This document shows, piece by piece, positions 6,946 through 7,880 of a stretch of DNA of 7,880 nt. The number at the start of each line of letters is the position of its first letter. Positions within the stretch are counted from its first letter, which is position 1. The notes beneath the pieces were generated by a model. It saw nothing but the letters and a program-made list of their open reading frames with translations, was not told where the DNA came from and did no database searches. The stretch is from Cytophagia bacterium (GTDB lineage: Bacteria; Bacteroidota; Bacteroidia; Cytophagales; Cyclobacteriaceae), in the NCBI GenBank assembly GCA_013373005.1, contig JABXIP010000133.1, forward strand, positions 1-7,880, written 5' to 3'. The position numbers were made by a program, and so were the translations under genes.

Positions 6946-6982
6946 AAAATCAAGGCTTCACTTGTAGTGAAACCTTGATTTT
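6946..6982. terminator. Bidirectional intrinsic terminator between convergent genes
   Basis: The arms at 6946-6961 and 6967-6982 form a 16-position stem with a single C/A mismatch and a TTGTA loop. The A-rich left base and T-rich right base supply a U-tract in both directions (gattttaaat on +, gatttttaaat on -). It lies 28 bases after the porin stop and 10 bases from the minus-strand gene's stop, so it can end both transcripts. Confidence 0.8.
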
Positions 6983-6992
6983 AAATCCAATA

Positions 6993-7880
6993 CTATCTCG
7001 CCATATTTCCCAGGAAGATAGCATTCAAAAAGAGCTTGTTTGTTCCATACCACATGCCCCTGAAATTGGGATTGTCTGCAAACATAATCACGTTTCCTCC
7101 CCCCATTCTACTTGTAATCAATGAGGCTGTTCCTCCAATTGCTTTCAGATTATCTTTATGCACATACCCGGCTAAAAGTGGGTTCTTAGTGTATTTAACA
7201 ACCGTACTATAAGGGTTAGAACTAGGTGCCATAAATATGGTGTGATTTCTGTAAACAGGCAGCTCTCTGCTGGTATAGCCGAAAGCCAACGGGTGTGTAA
7301 TATCCACATCTGTCATATACATCGAGCCACCAATGGCATTGGAACCGCCAAAGTCTCCTGCGGTAACGTAGTCCATTCGCTCAGGTGTTTCTCTTTGTGG
7401 TCTATCTGCGAATTTCTCGTTGACAAACTTCGATGATATGGCCCAGCTAGTAGCATTTCTTAGCGTGATCAAAGTTCCTCCCTCTCTTACCCATTGCTTG
7501 ATTCTGTCCACTGTACTCTCACCCAAAGAAGAATAGAAACCAGAAGGTAGAATCAAAGTGTTGTAGCTACTCCAGTCAATTCGGCCAACATTGTCGGTTG
7601 AAACTTTGGTGATAGGCATTCCTACTTTGGAGTCCATCAGGTGCCATACCTCTCCTGCCTCATAGCTACTGGTTCCAGGACCAATAAGCATAAGCACTTT
7701 AGGTTTACGAATGGTCTGGAAGTTTCCACTACCTAAATCGATACCGGTAGTACTATAACCAGTTTCTACCGGGTATGCCTTAATTCCAGCCAATTCAGTG
7801 GCTTCATCTACATAGGCCTGAACCAGATTAGGATTCACCTCTTGCCTGGCAACGGGTATCATTAGGGTTCCGTAACCAAA
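6993..7880 (-). CDS. C-terminal part of probable M14-family zinc carboxypeptidase with amidotransferase-like tail (partial)
   Basis: The minus-strand frame is open to the window edge. Six codons (FGYGTL) precede the first visible Met at 7862 with no stop, and the phrase GTLMIPV looks internal, so the gene is truncated by the window and that Met is not the start. The visible 295 residues contain a segment (about visible residues 60-150) with a flavodoxin/class I glutamine-amidotransferase-like pattern: KVLMLIGPGTSSYEAGEVW, then NTLILPSG, then the GGTLITLRN elbow. A beta-rich remainder ends GMWYGTNKLFLNAIFLGNMAR. From memory this is the C-terminal architecture of large exported Bacteroidota M14 peptidases of about 800-850 aa, whose zinc-binding HxxE...H domain would lie beyond 7880. 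The visible part contains no cysteine, so the amidotransferase-like fold cannot be a thiol-dependent glutaminase. The family name is an inference because the catalytic domain is not in view. Confidence 0.65.
   Translation of the reverse strand, partial: FGYGTLMIPVARQEVNPNLVQAYVDEATELAGIKAYPVETGYSTTGIDLGSGNFQTIRKPKVLMLIGPGTSSYEAGEVWHLMDSKVGMPITKVSTDNVGRIDWSSYNTLILPSGFYSSLGESTVDRIKQWVREGGTLITLRNATSWAISSKFVNEKFADRPQRETPERMDYVTAGDFGGSNAIGGSMYMTDVDITHPLAFGYTSRELPVYRNHTIFMAPSSNPYSTVVKYTKNPLLAGYVHKDNLKAIGGTASLITSRMGGGNVIMFADNPNFRGMWYGTNKLFLNAIFLGNMAR

Noticed and set aside
7242..7436. A 64-codon + strand frame inside the minus-strand peptidase gene
   Set aside because: It is antisense to a coherent protein sequence with domain-like features and has no start signals.
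1..7880. Possible mobile element, CRISPR array, tRNA/rRNA gene or defence island
   Set aside because: Reading both strands I found no spaced direct repeats, terminal inverted repeats, transposase or integrase motifs, or tRNA-like cloverleaf; the gene content is housekeeping and envelope.

Overview
The window looks like a chromosomal stretch from a member of the Bacteroidota, most likely a marine Cytophagales-type bacterium (Roseivirga/Fulvivirga-like; this is an inference from gene content and protein style, not from a search). Supporting signs are moderate GC content, A-rich leaders with almost no Shine-Dalgarno sequences, a Bacteroidota-type promoter (TTTG / TAnnTTTG) in front of thioredoxin, the dnaE-trxA gene order, and a large M14-peptidase-like protein with a C-terminal class I glutamine-amidotransferase-like region.

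Layout from left to right. Positions 1-135 hold the last 44 codons of a + strand gene that looks like the C-terminal TRAM region of the tRNA methylthiotransferase MtaB. Next comes a small basic protein with a C-terminal membrane anchor (230-484), closed by a clear intrinsic terminator (491-525). The centre is one large gene, dnaE (694-4983, 1429 aa), encoding a DNA polymerase III alpha subunit that carries a DnaQ-like DEDDh proofreading exonuclease at its own N-terminus, before the PHP and polymerase domains. It is followed by trxA (5075-5410), which has its own promoter and a terminator. A signal-peptide-bearing outer-membrane beta-barrel porin (5613-6917) comes next. It is convergent with a partial minus-strand gene (6993-7880, truncated by the window edge), and a bidirectional terminator sits between the two.

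Functionally this is mostly housekeeping: tRNA modification, genome replication with a built-in editing nuclease, cytoplasmic disulfide reduction, and envelope functions (a porin and a probable exported peptidase). No mobile element, CRISPR array, rRNA or tRNA gene was seen. The most noteworthy item is the exonuclease-PHP-polymerase fusion, in which the exonuclease catalytic residues are all present while the PHP metal site has lost several ligands. The cysteine-free amidotransferase-like tail and the uncharacterised small membrane protein are secondary points of interest.
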